This document shows, in pieces, positions 44,780 to 55,728 of a stretch of DNA of 64,000 bases. The position numbers were made by a program, and so were the translations under genes. Position 1 is the stretch's first letter. Each line of letters opens with the position of its first letter. Location: assembly GCA_025677825.1 (NCBI GenBank), contig JAIXMO010000008.1:372001-436000 (forward strand), given 5' to 3'. Under the pieces are notes generated by a model. That model had not been told where the DNA came from, made no database searches, and saw only the letters and a program-made list of their open reading frames with translations. Origin of the DNA: Helicostylum pulchrum. Lineage: Eukaryota > Mucoromycota > Mucoromycetes > Mucorales > Mucoraceae.

Positions 44780-47013
44780 ATGTCTACTAAAAGAGCTAAT
44801 TCAAGGATTCCTGCAACCGCTTCTTTTCGTAATGATAACTCTTCTACAGTAGAATCTAGTGTTAACACTGGAAGTAGACAACGTCAATCAAAGAGAGATG
44901 AGGTACCTTTTTAAGAAAAGTTCCCTTTTTTTTTTTGCCCCTCACCCTTTTTCTGTAAATTATTTTTAGGCCATTAGAAAGAAGTTGGAATCTGAACTTT
45001 CAAAGAAAAAGACTGGCTCAAAGCGAGTACGTCAAACTCGTAAAATAGCCGGCACAGTATCTGCACTTCGTCCTTCTCAAGCTTTAACCGTCAAGGAAAA
45101 CATGTTGGTTATTGAAGCTTCACAATTAATGGCTGCAAAGAGAAGTGATTGTGTATTAGTTGTGGATGATGATGACCATTTATGTGGTATCTTTACCGCA
45201 AAAGATCTTGCTTATAGAGTTGTTGCTGAATCATTAGATGCTAGGTAAGAAAGAAAGAAAGAAAAAGAAAAAGAAAAGGGGTAGGGTTTATAACACTGAT
45301 CTAATATGATATATTTATAGAGATACTACAGTAGCAAAAATCATGACTAAAGGACCCATGTGTGTTACTTCTGATACATCTGCAACTGACGCGCTTAACC
45401 TAATGGTATCCCGTGGTTTCCGTCACTTGGTAATTACATATCTGTAATAGGAAATATTTAAAGTGCACTAAACAATTATTTAGCCTGTCTGTAACGAAGA
45501 AGGAGATATTTTTGGATTATTAGATATCACTAAATGTTTATATGAAGCGCTTGACAAGATGGAAAGAGCATTTGGATCATCTCGTAAATTATATGATGCG
45601 CTTGAAGGTGTAGAGAAAGAATGGAGTAACAGTCCAGTTCAATTAGTACAGTACATGGAAGCATTACGTGATAAAATGGAATGTCCTGATTTAAATTCAG
45701 TATTGGATGGAATGGCTCCTCCTGAAGTAAATGTAAAGACCAATGTTAGAGACGTAGCTCGTATGATGAAGGATTATCATACAACTGCTGTCTTGGTCAT
45801 GGATAGAGAAGGTTTAGCTGGTATCTTTACAACAAAAGATGTTGTATTACGTGTTATTGCTGCAGGTTTAAACCCTGACAACTGTTCTGTTGTACGTGTG
45901 ATGACACCTCATCCCGATACAGCTCATCCTCAATTATCCATCATGGACGCTTTAAAGAAAATGCATGATGGTCATTACCTTAATTTACCTGTAGTTGAAA
46001 ACGGTGATGTAGTTGGTATCGTCGATGTTTTAAAATTAACTTATGCAACCATGGAGCAAATCAACAGTATTCAAGGAAACGATGGTGAGGGCCCTATGTG
46101 GGGTAGATTTTGGGATAGCTTTGGTGCACAAGAGCAACACGATTCCGAGTCTCAATTATCTGATCCGCTATCTTCTCAGTTACTATCCGCTCATTCACAA
46201 AACCACTCCAACGCCATCTCTCGTGCCATCTCCCCAGAACCCTCTGCTTCATTCTCTCAGTTGCAAGGATTCTCTGAGATTACACCCAACGAATCCGCTA
46301 GCATGGTAGCCAACAACGACGAAGGCAGATCTTCCATGTCTGAAGATAGAAGTCATGGTCAACACATGCAAACCAAAGAAGATATGTTCTCTTTCAAGTT
46401 TACAACCAGTGGCGGTAAGACGCATCGTGTCGCTTCTGTCTACGATAGCTATCCTACACTTTTAGAATCTGTTCGTCAAAAGGTCATTGGAGAGCATTTA
46501 AGTCATCAAGGTACATCGACCGAAGATGCAACTGATTCATGGTTAAGTATTTCTTACTTGGATGATGAAGAAGATCAAGTTTTGATTACTTCGGATGCTG
46601 ATGTAGTCGATGCTGTTAAATTAGCTCGCAAGATGGGTCAAGATCGTGTCAAGTTATTTGTTCATGATGCTACATTTAAAGAAGAGGAAGAAGCTGTGGT
46701 GGCTGTTGAAGAAGCACCAGTGGTGGTTGAAGAAAAGAAAATTGAACCTGAGGTTGTTCATGTTCCTCCTCCCGTTATTGAAATTACTGAAGCTAAAGTA
46801 GAAAAGCCTAAAAAACGTAGTGTAAAGAAGGAAGTAGTTGTATCATCTTCTGATGAAGAGGAAGAAGAAGAAGTTGAAACATCAAAACCTGTTCCTGTTC
46901 CTGTTACTGTTGCAGGTATTCCTCAAGAATTAATATTGCCTGCTGCTATTGCTTTCTTGGGTATTGTTATTGTTGGTGTCTTTGCTATTTCTCGTGTAAG
47001 CTCCAAAAACTAG
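44780..47013 (+). CDS. CBS–PB1 protein with C-terminal membrane anchor (Mug70-like)
   Basis: Four exons from ATG 44780. Four CBS motifs (two Bateman modules): LTVKENMLVIEASQLMAAKR ... HLCGIFTAKDLAYRVV; MCVTSDTSATDALNLMVSRG ... DIFGLLDITKCLY; VNVKTNVRDVARMMKDYHTT ... GLAGIFTTKDVVLRV; and DALKKMHDGHYLNLPVV ... VVGIVDVLKLTY. After a Ser/Gln-rich linker comes a PB1 domain (SFKFTTSGGKTHRVAS ... ISYLDDEEDQVLITSDADV). An acidic/Val-Glu-rich stretch leads to a single C-terminal helix, ELILPAAIAFLGIVIVGVFA, then ISRVSSKN: a tail-anchor. CBS modules bind adenine nucleotides and PB1 binds PB1 partners. The CBS–PB1 fusion is known from fission-yeast Mug70; the molecular role is not established. Confidence 0.88.
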
Positions 47014-47152
47014 ATCAAAAAAACAATATGTTTTTTTGTAATATGTACTACCTTTTTTTTTATTCCTATATAACGCTATGATCTCCAAAAATAAATAAAT
47101 ATACAAATATATAAAAAATGGAAGAAAAAAATATATATACTTTTTTAATATT

Positions 47153-48043
47153 TTATGATTTATTATTATCAGCCGTCTTTTCAGTGTTTTCTTTTTTACT
47201 ACTACTACTACTACCACTACCGTCAGCCTTTTTCTTGGGTGGAGGAGGAGCCTTCTTCTTCTTCTTTTTCATAGCTAATGGGTTTACACCTTTAACCTTT
47301 CTCTTTTTTGGCTTAGGTTTAACTTCTTGGTGCTCTTTTTCATCCTCACTTGCATAAAGTGCTCTCTTCAATCTAGCTGTTTCCTTATCTAAAGGTTTGA
47401 TCTTTTCAATTTCATTTAATCTCATCATCTCCTTTGATCTCTCTGTCATAGCCTCCAAACTAAGACCGTTGCCTTTGACATTGACGTAGATAAGTGGTAC
47501 ACCCGGGATCTTTCTCATGCGATCTTTTAATTTAGGGTTTTGTGTAGCGACACAAAAATGTTGATTATTATCTTTAGCTACTAACTCTCTAATACATTCG
47601 TAGCTAGATACTGCCTTTTCTTTATGTGGGCAACGACGTGTTTCGAATCTCTTGGCTAAAATATAAGCACTGGTGTAATCGTGACCTCTTCCTTTAATAT
47701 CCTGCAAAATACAATCGGTAACAACTTTTTTTGACAGGTTGAAAAAAAAAATTTAATAATTTTATCTCTTTTTTTTTTTGAACAAGTTTATCAATAAGAC
47801 TGTACCTAAACGCGTTAAACCAGTCATCAAGACGGGAAGTTCATCTTTAATAAAAATATGCTTTTCTAATGCTGCTTTACAAAAATCACCATCCACTACA
47901 AATAGAAAAGTTAGTTTAATACCTTGAATGCATGTGTATATTAATATAAACTTACATAGGATTTGATAAGGAGGTCTAAAGCCAAAGCCTACTGTATAGG
48001 CATGTACTGTCTTTTTATTCGATCGATGAGATTTAGGACTCAT
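47153..48043 (-). CDS. UTP23: rRNA-processing protein Utp23
   Basis: Nucleolar PIN-domain protein of the small-subunit processome that helps release snR30. Start ATG 48043 (MSPKSHRSNKKTVHAYTVGF). Exons give FGFRPPYQIL, DGDFCKAALEKHIFIKDELP, VLMTGLTRL and, after a corrected junction (exon 3 starts at about 47737), VVTDCILQDIKGRGHDYTSA then YILAKRFETRRCPHKEKA, the zinc-binding C-H-C region and CVATQNPKLKDRMRKIPGVP, ending in a basic KKRKVKGVNPLAMKKKKKK tail. The RRCPHKE and PGVPLIYV motifs distinguish Utp23 from Fcf1. The open frame running straight on after exon 2 (VLLINLFKKKK) is intron. Confidence 0.88.
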
Positions 48044-48254
48044 GTTATAAAGCAACAATTCTCTTTAAACTTTTTGAGCGAGAAAAAAAACTTTGCCGCT
48101 TTGAAAATTCTTTTTTTGTGACTCTCTTATTTGTCTTGCGCGGGGGTGAAAAAAGCCAAAAAAGAGGGCCAATTGCCCTTTACAAAAAGTGTCAAGGGGC
48201 CTGTCCAAAAAAAAAACTGGCTCTCTTTTTTTTTATAGTTCTTTTTTAAAAGTC
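48044..48254. promoter_or_regulatory. Divergent promoter, Utp23 / mitochondrial uS9
   Basis: 211 bases between the two ATGs with several poly(T)/poly(A) blocks and a GC-rich patch (GCGCGGGGGTG at 48138–48148). Cytosolic rRNA processing and mitochondrial ribosome genes are placed head to head; shared control is inference. Confidence 0.5.
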
Positions 48255-49244
48255 ATGTCTAGTTTGTTAAAGCTTGCGCGTGTATTACCTGCTACCAGAG
48301 TTGGTATTCAGATTCCTGCACTCTCCATTACAAAGAGATTCGCAACCAACTTCCACCAACAACACACTGCCACTTCAGCTCAAGATGATATTCTTCAATA
48401 CAGAGAGAAACCCGAGTCATTATCTTATTTCACTGGTAACTTCAAGTACAATGATTTATTAATTGAGCTTGACGCCCTTCATAAACGTTTTGCTAACTAC
48501 AAGCCTACCGATACTATCACTACTCTCGATTTACCTTCTCAATTAATGACTTCCGAATCTGTCGAGGATAAAGTATATGCTTGGAAATTACGTGACAAGA
48601 TGTCAGAATTATTAAGTATTCCTTTAACCACATCGCAATGGAGAAAGATCACTAGTCATTTAACTGCTCTTGCATCTCTTCCTAAGCCTTTACCTGCTTC
48701 AGTTGTCGGTATTTTGGAACCTTATCAACGTTTCGATAACGAAAATCAACAACAAGTCAAGACACAAAGTTTGGATGAATATGGACGTGCCTATGCTGCT
48801 GGTCGCAGAAAGGAATCAAGTGCAAGATGTTATCTTGTACAAGGTGAAGGAAAGATTTTGGTCAACGGTATGGAATTGGATCAATATTTCCAACGTTCTG
48901 TAGATAGAAATGAAGTTACGTTACCACTTGATGTTACTGAAACCAAAGATAATTACAATGCTTGGATTATTGTAAAGGGTGGTGGAACTACTGGTAATTT
49001 TTTTTTTTATATAAAAAAAGGGAAGTTACATTTTTAGACTGACGGTTAATTTTTCTTTTTTTTTAAAAAAGGTCAAGCACAAGCTATCAAGCACGGTCTT
49101 GGTAAGGCTTTGTTGATTCATAACGAGGCATTAAAACCTACTTTACGTAAGGCTGGTTGTATCACTCGTGATCCTAGAGTTGTAGAAAGAAAGAAGGAAG
49201 GCCAAAAGGGTGCCAGAGCTAAATATACCTGGGTTAAACGTTAG
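48255..49244 (+). CDS. MRPS9: Mitochondrial ribosomal protein uS9m (MRPS9)
   Basis: Start ATG 48255; the longer frame begins with a GTG in the promoter and is rejected. A presequence-like N-terminus (MSSLLKLARVLPATRVGIQI) and a long N-terminal extension of about 180 residues, typical of the mitochondrial form, precede the uS9 domain: DEYGRAYAAGRRKESSARC, VLVQ-GEGKILVNGMELDQYF and, in exon 2, GQAQAIKHGLGKALL, CITRDPRVVERKKEGQKGA and the universal C-terminal RAKYTWVKR, whose Lys-Arg tail contacts P-site tRNA. One intron (48994–49070). Confidence 0.93.
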
Positions 49245-49347
49245 GACCTTGCTCTTTGTACATGTATATTTTAATAATAAAAACAAAAAAAAAGTAGATG
49301 CAAAAAAAAAAATTGAATTAATGCAATTCGAATATCTAATTTATTGT

Positions 49348-50635
49348 TTACACATTGGGAGATGGGCTTCTGTATCGTTTGTCGTAAGTAGGTCTACGTG
49401 GAGGTGATCTACTATCACTTCTTTTACGAGGAGGTGATCTACTGTCTCTTCTGCGAGGAGGTGGAGTTATGCTGTCATCTCGTCTGCGAGGAGGAGGTGA
49501 TCTGATTCTAACTCTTTTACGTGGAGATACACTTCTTCTACGTGGAGATCTGCTTCTACGTGGAGATCTGCTTCTACGTGGAGATCTGCTTCTACGTGGA
49601 GATCTGCTTCTACGTGGAGATACACTTCTTCTACGTGGAGATCTGCTTCTACGTGGAGATATGCTTCTTGTACGTGGAGATCTGCTTCTGCGTGGAGATA
49701 TACTTCTTTTGCGTGGGGATTTACCTCTTGTATGTGGAGATTTATCTCTTCTAGAAGACCTATGATGTCTATCACTTCTTTCGTCTTCATCATGACGACT
49801 CGATTTTGATTTACTGCTCTTATGATGTTTCTTTTCCTTTTTTTTCGATTTCTTTTCGGTTTTATCTCTGAAATAAGCTGCCATTGGATCCTCTTCATCT
49901 ACATCGACGGGTTTAGGCTTTGGCTTTTCCTTTTCACCAACTAAAAAAAATAAAAGAGAGAAAGAGTTGAATACATTACTCGAAAAAAAAAAAGGTTATT
50001 TAAAAAATCACCTTCAATCAATTCTGGAGCTACGTTCATTAAAGGTCCTTCTTCTTCCGATTCTTCTTCGTCGTCCTTCTTCTTGTGTTTTTTAGGTCCA
50101 TATGAATGGTCTACGCGTAACGTACGTCCTAAAACCTACCGGGAAAAAAAACAGACATTAGCAAAGAAAAATAAAAAGAGAGTATATAAAGTTGTATTTA
50201 CATCAGCACCGTTCAAGTTGTCAACAGCTAAAATAGTACTACGTTGATCTTCGTACTGAAGAAAAGCAAATCCTCTTGATTTACCGGTTTTTTGATCGCG
50301 AATAAGTTCAATATGAATAATTTCACCATACCTAATTACAGTTTTAAAAGGAATGTTTTCAGCAACAACAGCGACAACAAAGAATAAACTTACTGAGAAA
50401 AGATACAGACAATGTCACCTTCTGTTAAATCAAATGGAAGGTTACCAGCGAAAATCCATGCAGTATCTTTATATTGTACGTGCCATGAAGATGATTCTGA
50501 CCAAGTTCCACTTGTGATTTCCCTTTCGTTAATTCTTTGAATCTCTTTTACAACACTTGTTTAAAGGAATACTCGTAAGTTATAGATATTAAAGACTAGT
50601 TTTTATTTTTATTTTTTTTTATGTTCTTACTTCAT
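49348..50635 (-). CDS. IST3: RES-complex RRM protein Ist3/RBMX2 with long RS domain
   Basis: Splicing factor of the U2 snRNP/RES complex. Exon 1 is five coding bases (ATG 50635, MN), joined to [13 protein letters not shown] by an acceptor at about 50560, which reproduces the conserved Ist3/RBMX2 start. The RRM is complete: [59 protein letters not shown] and [14 protein letters not shown]. After an acidic stretch ([13 protein letters not shown]) come [17 protein letters not shown] and an extended RS domain of about 110 residues built of R-S-R-S-P-R-R units, ending RYRSPSPNV. Yeast Ist3 lacks an RS tail; animal RBMX2 has a longer one. Five exons. Confidence 0.9.
49496..49745. repeat. Tandem 18/21-base repeats coding for the RS domain
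   Basis: Repeats of TCTGCTTCTACGTGGAGA (complement strand codes SRSPRR) occur at least seven times in perfect register near 49545–49620, with longer variants around. Repeat number is probably variable between strains. Confidence 0.85.
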
Positions 50636-50857
50636 TTTATAATAAGGAAAAAAGAAAACATTTTTTTTTTTCAATGACTTTAAATAGCGATATAATGTTT
50701 GTGTAGTATGCGGAACCTAATAAAACGTTTCTACTCTTATGACTTCTTGACTATAATTACAAAACCCGATACTTCCGGATTATTGTGTCTATTCTTGAAT
50801 CTAAGGGGTTGAAAAGGCTTAATTTTATTTATAATAAACGTAATTTTAATTTATTTA

Positions 50858-51316
50858 TTATACTACAGTAACAAATAAATCAATTTGAATGGTCCCTTGG
50901 ATCCGGTAGCCTGGTTGCCCTCGTTGTCTTTCTTGATCTGGCTCTTGCTCTGGCTGTCTTTCTTGATCTGGCTCTGGATGCCTTTCTTGCGGTCTTTGTT
51001 CATCTAGTCGTCTATCTACCTCCTTCTGTATTTCTTCCTCACGCAGTCTTGCTTGCTCTGGCTCTCTTTGCTCTCGCTCTCTTTGCTCTCGCTCTCTTGC
51101 TAGCTCTAGAAACCTTTGTGGAGATCGCTCTTGCATCTCTCTTTCTAGTCGTGGAATACAATTAGTACCAACACGTTGATGAATACGGAGACCTCGAATG
51201 CCTACATAATATTGCTCGCATCTTTCACACATAGCTTACACACAAACAATTAGACCCTGATAAACAACACAATGTAAAAATTCAAAAAAAATCTTACTAT
51301 CTTTTCTATTATTCAT
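50858..51316 (-). CDS. Small C2HC zinc-finger protein with Arg/Glu-rich tail (copy B)
   Basis: Paralogue of the gene at 6383–6790. Exon 1 (51316 on, MNNRKD) joins exon 2 (from 51234) with the same intron; the finger reads CERCEQYYVGIRGLRIH-x6-C with identical spacing. The charged region is longer and itself repeats (DQERQPEQEPDQERQRG; EREQREREQREPEQARLREE). It ends IQIDLFVTVV where copy A has IRIDLLLTIL. The ordered parts (finger, PGYRIQGTIQIDL end) are kept while the RE/QE stretch varies in length, as expected for selection on two short conserved ends. About 130 residues. Function unknown. Confidence 0.6.
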
Positions 51317-52458
51317 TTCAATAAATTGTGTTTGTCAAATAAAATCAATGTATGTAAAAAAGAAAAAGAGAAGTCATGTTTATATAGTTTTTATAGATCA
51401 AACAAAGGATAATTATAAGATTGTTTTTAATGTATCTTTTAAGGTATTGTGGTTGGTAGTAAAGTCACTGAAATAACTGTTTCTTTGTCACTAATGAAAT
51501 CTACCCAAATATGCAAAGAGCCCAAAAAAAAATTGAGATAAAGCAACCATGTACTCCTTATTCCCCGCACTTTTTTTTTTTCCACAAAACGAAACTTTGG
51601 GCTGCATTACACTATAATAAAACATTATCACATTTAAATAATTAACTTACAACAATAATCATCAAGTATTAACAGTGGGTTTCGTACTGCTTGTGATACG
51701 ACAACTACTGTCCCATTGTTCGAATTTGAAACACGAGAAAAGCAAGGGCCGCCCAGCTAAAGTTTGTTTTTCTAAACCTACACAGTCGCAGCACACAGTA
51801 CCTTTAACCGATGGAGCGGAAGCGATGAGTTTTTTTTAAAATTCACTGAGTTACAGTGGCCAAGTGTGCAGTGATGACCTAACATTGGATTCAACAATTG
51901 AGTTATATCAGTCACCGATACTCAACACGGGCTAGCTGAAAAGGAAAGATTGGCTCTTTTGTTTGGCAATGAGGACATTGTTGCGTATACACAAATAATA
52001 TCTACAGCATACTAGTGTTGAGCCAATTAATTAAGCAGCCACAAGAAGAAATAGATAGGTTATCCACGATTTGAAATCATTTGGTTCATAAAGCAAACGG
52101 CGATTTCGAATTGGCTGCTATTGATGATAATATTTTAAAAGTGAAGATTTCGTCTCATTATAATCCAGACGCGCCCGGTTACCTTCTGGAAAAAAAGAGA
52201 CAAATGTGATGGTTAAAATGACCACAAGTGAGGCCCCCTTCGATTCATTTTTCTTTTGAAAGAGAGAACCTCTTGAAGCACGCCCTATTTACAAATTAAA
52301 CTCAGTCAATACGAAACTGAAGATTTTAAAAAACAAGTATCTATCCTTCTAACAGAAGAGGAGAATAGCCAGTTGCAATGCAACTGAGAAATAATTTGTA
52401 AGTACTTAGGGTTTTTTTTTTAGAACCTTGGCTAATTTTGTGACAATGAATTTATTAT
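51317..52458. other. Flank of copy B, then decayed coding DNA
   Basis: 51317–51553 is homologous to the flank of copy A. From about 51880 to 52390 coding-like scraps on + are broken by stops and frameshifts: AEKERLALLFGNEDIVAYTQ, QLIKQPQEEIDRLST, then NHLVHKANGDFELAAIDDNI and LKVKISSHYNPDAPGYLLEK. This looks like a dead gene of unknown family; I cannot define its ends. Confidence 0.4.
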
Positions 52459-53288
52459 TTAGATATATTGTTGTTTGTATGCATCCATGTCACGATTGTA
52501 TTGTTCACTAGCAGCCTTTGCCTTTTCAACATAAATCTAGTTTATGATCATAAAAAAAAAATTAGTAATGATTAATTTTTTTAGACGTATATAGTACTTG
52601 TATATATTACCTGAGCTTCAGTTGCATCAAGTGTCTTATATTTCTTTGCTGCTTCAGATAATTGTGTCTTGACATCAACACTTGACATAATTGGATCATT
52701 GGTGGAACGAAGGTGATCAAGATAGAACAAAAAATTGTTCTTGGGACGCTTAGGTTGTCTAGGATCCTTTACAAGCTCTAAATCGTACTTCTTTCTTAAG
52801 GCGTTTTCTGTCTTGAATTGTTTAGGTGTAGTATTACTTAATACTTCTTCCAATTTGGCTTTATGAAGTGCAACTTCCTTTTTATAAGTAGTGGCGTATT
52901 TCTACTTTTTTTTATGATTAGTAAACTCGGATCCTCTTTTTTTCTTTTTCTTTTTTTTTTATATGTTACCTCCTTTTCTGAGTCAGGTAAAGCTCTCCAT
53001 TTGTCACCAAATATTTTAGCTACAGATTTAAGATCAACTTTCTCTCCTCTTTCTTTATATCCCTTGATATTTTCGCGTAAAAAGATTTGCCAAGGGTTAC
53101 GTGGCTTGGTAGGAACACTATCCAAGACTATCGAAATACTTTGTCAGTATACCTATATACATTCAAATGTATAAAAATAAAAACCCGAATACAATATACT
53201 TACTACTGGTAAACCTTTTAGGGTGAAGGGACTTTGCAGTGAAAGAACGCTTAATGGTAAGACTACCAAATGCTTTAATAAACGACAT
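52459..53288 (-). CDS. Mitochondrial two-HMG-box DNA-packaging protein (Abf2/TFAM-like)
   Basis: Start ATG 53288 with a presequence-like first exon MSFIKAFGSLTIKRSFTAKS (Arg/Lys/Ser-rich, no acids). Box 1: KPRNPWQIFLRENIKGYKER, FGDKWRALPDSEKEKYA; box 2: DPRQPKRPKNNFLFYLDHLR, SEAAKKYKTLDATEAQIYVE, ending RDMDAYKQQYI. Two tandem HMG boxes with a short linker and import signal match the mtDNA-coating proteins Abf2/TFAM, which bend and compact mitochondrial DNA. Five exons. No C-terminal activation tail, so it is closer to yeast Abf2 in layout. Confidence 0.83.
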
Positions 53289-53598
53289 TTTTTAAGAAAA
53301 AAAAAGATTTGTAAGGAAACAAAAAGGAAATATATTCTATCAGAAAAAAAATTATAATATAAAACATGTGTAAACGTCATCATTGGAGTTTAAAGAGCTT
53401 CTTCTTTATAGCGCATCATTAAAGGTGCTAAATGACATCATTTTCGAAGTGGTGAAATGCTGTTAAAAATGCGTTTCACCAAACGGAATATAAGAAAAAA
53501 AAACTTACAGGTGACTCGAGACACATAAAAAAAATAGTGAAACAATATATTTCTTTTTTCTTCTTCTTTTTCCTTTTCCCCACCATTAAAAGAATAAC

Positions 53599-53729
53599 AT
53601 GGACAATAACCCATTTCGTAACCATCAAACCACTCCACCCATTGTAAATAATACTGGTTATGCTGGTCAAGTACCACAACCAGTAAACAATTTCGGTTAT
53701 ACTTCTCCTGCTACTGGTAACGCTTATCC

Positions 53730-53763
<34 letters not shown>

Positions 53764-54444
53764 GCTTGGCAAAATAATACACCTTACTCGCCTGCTCAAA
53801 GTACGACGTATCCATCTCTTCAAAGTACAACTTACTCTTCTCTTCAGACACCTACGCAAAGTACAGCTTATCCTTCTCTTCAGACGCCTGCTCAAAGTAC
53901 CACGTATCCCTCTCTTCAGACATCTGTTCAAACACCTGTTCAAACGACACCATATTCTAGTCAGAGTACATATACTCCCCCTTTTCAAACAAGCTCTCCT
54001 TATAATACATCATTGATGTCATCGAATCCTCCTACCAGCGGTGTTGTTGGTGGTGGTAACACGTACCAACCTTATCAGGCTGCTACGCCGTCGACACCCA
54101 ATTTTCAACCATCGCCATATCAACAAACGTATCCACAACAACAATCAACCTATCCGCCACCAATGTTTGGTAATCAACAACAACAATATGGTATGGGTGT
54201 CAATCAACCCAATAATAGCTTCTATATTCCTGATAGTTTTGGTCAATCAAATAACAATATGCCACCACCCAATAATAATAGTAATATGAATATGAATAAT
54301 ACTCAACCAAAACATGCTCCCGTTGATGCTACCGTCTTATTAAAAGGAACTCAAGTACGCCGTGTGGAATGTCCTGTTTGTCAAAAAATGATTGAAGGAG
54401 ATGATATGGCTGTCAATCATCATGTAAATGAACATTACTCTTAA
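53599..54444 (+). CDS. Q/P/S-rich protein with C-terminal UBZ-like zinc finger
   Basis: 281 residues, intronless, ATG 53599 (MDNNPFRNHQTTPPIVNN). Starts with an NPF-type motif (NPFRN) and is low-complexity: a 12-Gln run coded by CAA repeats, then five imperfect repeats of QSTTYPSLQTP-type sequence, and a tail of Asn/Met/Pro. The last 40 residues are the only folded part: VDATVLLKGTQVRRVECPVC, QKMIEGDDMAVNHHVNEHYS. The C-P-V-C ... N-H-H-V-x-x-H pattern is like UBZ ubiquitin-binding fingers. It may be an endocytosis/ubiquitin adaptor, but that is inference. Shares a 310-base divergent promoter with the HMG-box gene. Confidence 0.75.
53737..53762 (+). repeat. CAA trinucleotide repeat (poly-Gln)
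   Basis: An uninterrupted CAA run inside the Q-rich gene; pure codon repetition suggests it is length-variable. Confidence 0.85.
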
Positions 54445-54591
54445 AATAAAAATATATAATTGGTTAATTTCAATTCCGTACACGTGATTGGCTGAGCTTG
54501 TAATTAAAACTTTAAAAGAGAAAAAAGCATATTAAACCAAAAAATTTTCTTTTTTTTTATACTTATTATTGGGTATATTATTGGGGTAATA

Positions 54592-54891
54592 ATGATGAAC
54601 AATAATACATATGATGAGATGATGACTGTACCTCCTTCTTCACCGCAAGAGTCGATGGAAAGTGTATTTTCAAATAAATTATCGTTAAAGATGAATAGTA
54701 CAGTTAGTAGTAGTGGTTCGGAATTACACGCCAAAAAATTAAACGGGTTGTTATTACGTTACAAGAAAAGATCAAATCGTCCTTCTCGCATTCCTGTCTT
54801 ATCTTGTCGAATTATTAAAAAGAAGTCAATAATAAGCGACAAGAAATCTATTGAAAAAATCGTTCAAGAATTAAAAAAAATGGATCTTTAA
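54592..54891 (+). CDS. Small basic protein, unknown
   Basis: 99 residues from ATG 54592: MMNNNTYDEMMTVPPSSPQE, SMESVFSNKLSLKMN, a Ser-rich part, then strongly basic NGLLLRYKKRSNRPSRIPVL, CRIIKKKSIISDKKSIEK and IVQELKKMDL. Its last 18 codons recur as a broken copy at 57422–57478, so the 3' end took part in the tandem duplication. Convergent with the CYSTM-like gene, 37 bases apart. No domain recognised. The N-terminal SP/Ser motifs and basic C-terminus could suit a kinase-regulated nuclear protein, but there is no proof. Confidence 0.6.
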   Translation: MMNNNTYDEMMTVPPSSPQESMESVFSNKLSLKMNSTVSSSGSELHAKKLNGLLLRYKKRSNRPSRIPVLSCRIIKKKSIISDKKSIEKIVQELKKMDL

Positions 54892-55728
54892 AAAAAAAAA
54901 ACTTTATTATTTGTACATAAAATAAAATCTATTTGGGCGCATTTTTCCCTGCGTCTCCTTTTACGGCCAAGCAAAGAAAACATGCTAACAAACTATATAA
55001 TATCAGTATTATTTTTACAGTCAATAAAAATTGTACACTTACCACGAAAAACAGCAAGATTCATTCTTTGACACTCGCAAATTCTCGTTAACATAAACTG
55101 AATCTGGTCTTGGTGTAGGCTGATATGCTTTTATAAAGTAAGTTTGACTAGGTTTCACTTTTTTTTTTTTTTTTTTTTTTTTTCCTCTTTACCTTCCGCA
55201 TGATTTAGTTGCGGTTTTTTCGGTGGTTGAGGGGTAAAATATCGATCTGGTAGCGACTCCTTTGAACTCATTGATAAATAGATATATATAAAAAAACGAA
55301 AGAAAGAGAAAGAAAAAGAGAGAAAAGGTTCATTTTGAAACAATAATAAACCATTTATATTATACACAAGCTGGGGGTGGTTGTTTGTTTACGAAAAGAT
55401 CCATTTTAATAAAAAAATATGGAAGCAAGTAAAGTACAGGTAATAGTGGTCTTGTGGTTCATTAAGTGTATTACATGTACTACTACTAGATTCCTTTTTA
55501 CTGTTCATCATCAAACTTTGTTCCTCTAACATATAACTTACCTAAATTAAGTAACCAAGTTGAATACGCCCCTTTTTTACTTACCAATAACTTTGATATA
55601 AAATATTCTCTCGGTATCCAACATCAACTAATATTGGCCCCTAGAACTAACTGTTGATATTTTTTATCAGTATTAGTAAGATTATATCTATTTCCTGTAA
55701 ATGACACATTACTGCATATATATATATA
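54838..55728. repeat. Tandem duplication, unit 1
   Basis: Matches 57425–58362 in the same orientation with many substitutions and indels. It contains the end of the small basic gene, a whole CYSTM-like gene with promoter, and upstream DNA (shared stretches: GAAAAGGTTCATTTTGAAAC, CTGGGGGTGGTTGTTTGTTT-like, TTGGCCCCTAGAACTAAC-like). Units are 2.6 kb apart. Confidence 0.85.
54929..55271 (-). CDS. CYSTM-like small cysteine-rich membrane protein (copy 1)
   Basis: Three exons (55193–55271, 55043–55127, 54929–54992) joined by GT–AG introns give 75 residues: MSSKESLPDRYFTPQPPKKP, a tail AYQPTPRPDSVYVNENLRVS, then KNESCCFSCLLACFLCLAVK and GDAGKNAPK. A Pro/Tyr-rich soluble N-terminus followed by a Cys-studded hydrophobic segment (CCxxC-x4-C-x2-C) is the layout of CYSTM proteins, tail-anchored and linked to stress tolerance in plants and fungi. 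Intron 1 contains a 28-base poly(T) tract. The whole gene is duplicated at 57.5 kb with splice sites and frame kept, which argues that the model is right. Not visible as a simple ORF. Confidence 0.72.

Noticed and set aside
48189..48254. N-terminal extension of the mitochondrial uS9 frame
   Set aside because: It starts with GTG in the promoter; the ATG at 48255 begins a good mitochondrial presequence.
49496..49745. Regular repeats that look like a CRISPR array at first sight
   Set aside because: There are no unique spacers; the units are contiguous 18/21-base codon repeats for SRSPRR in an IST3-type gene of a eukaryote.
49469..49765. Open frames on the + strand across the RS domain ([16 protein letters not shown])
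   Set aside because: They are antisense shadows of the tandem RS-coding repeats; the minus strand has the conserved RRM gene.
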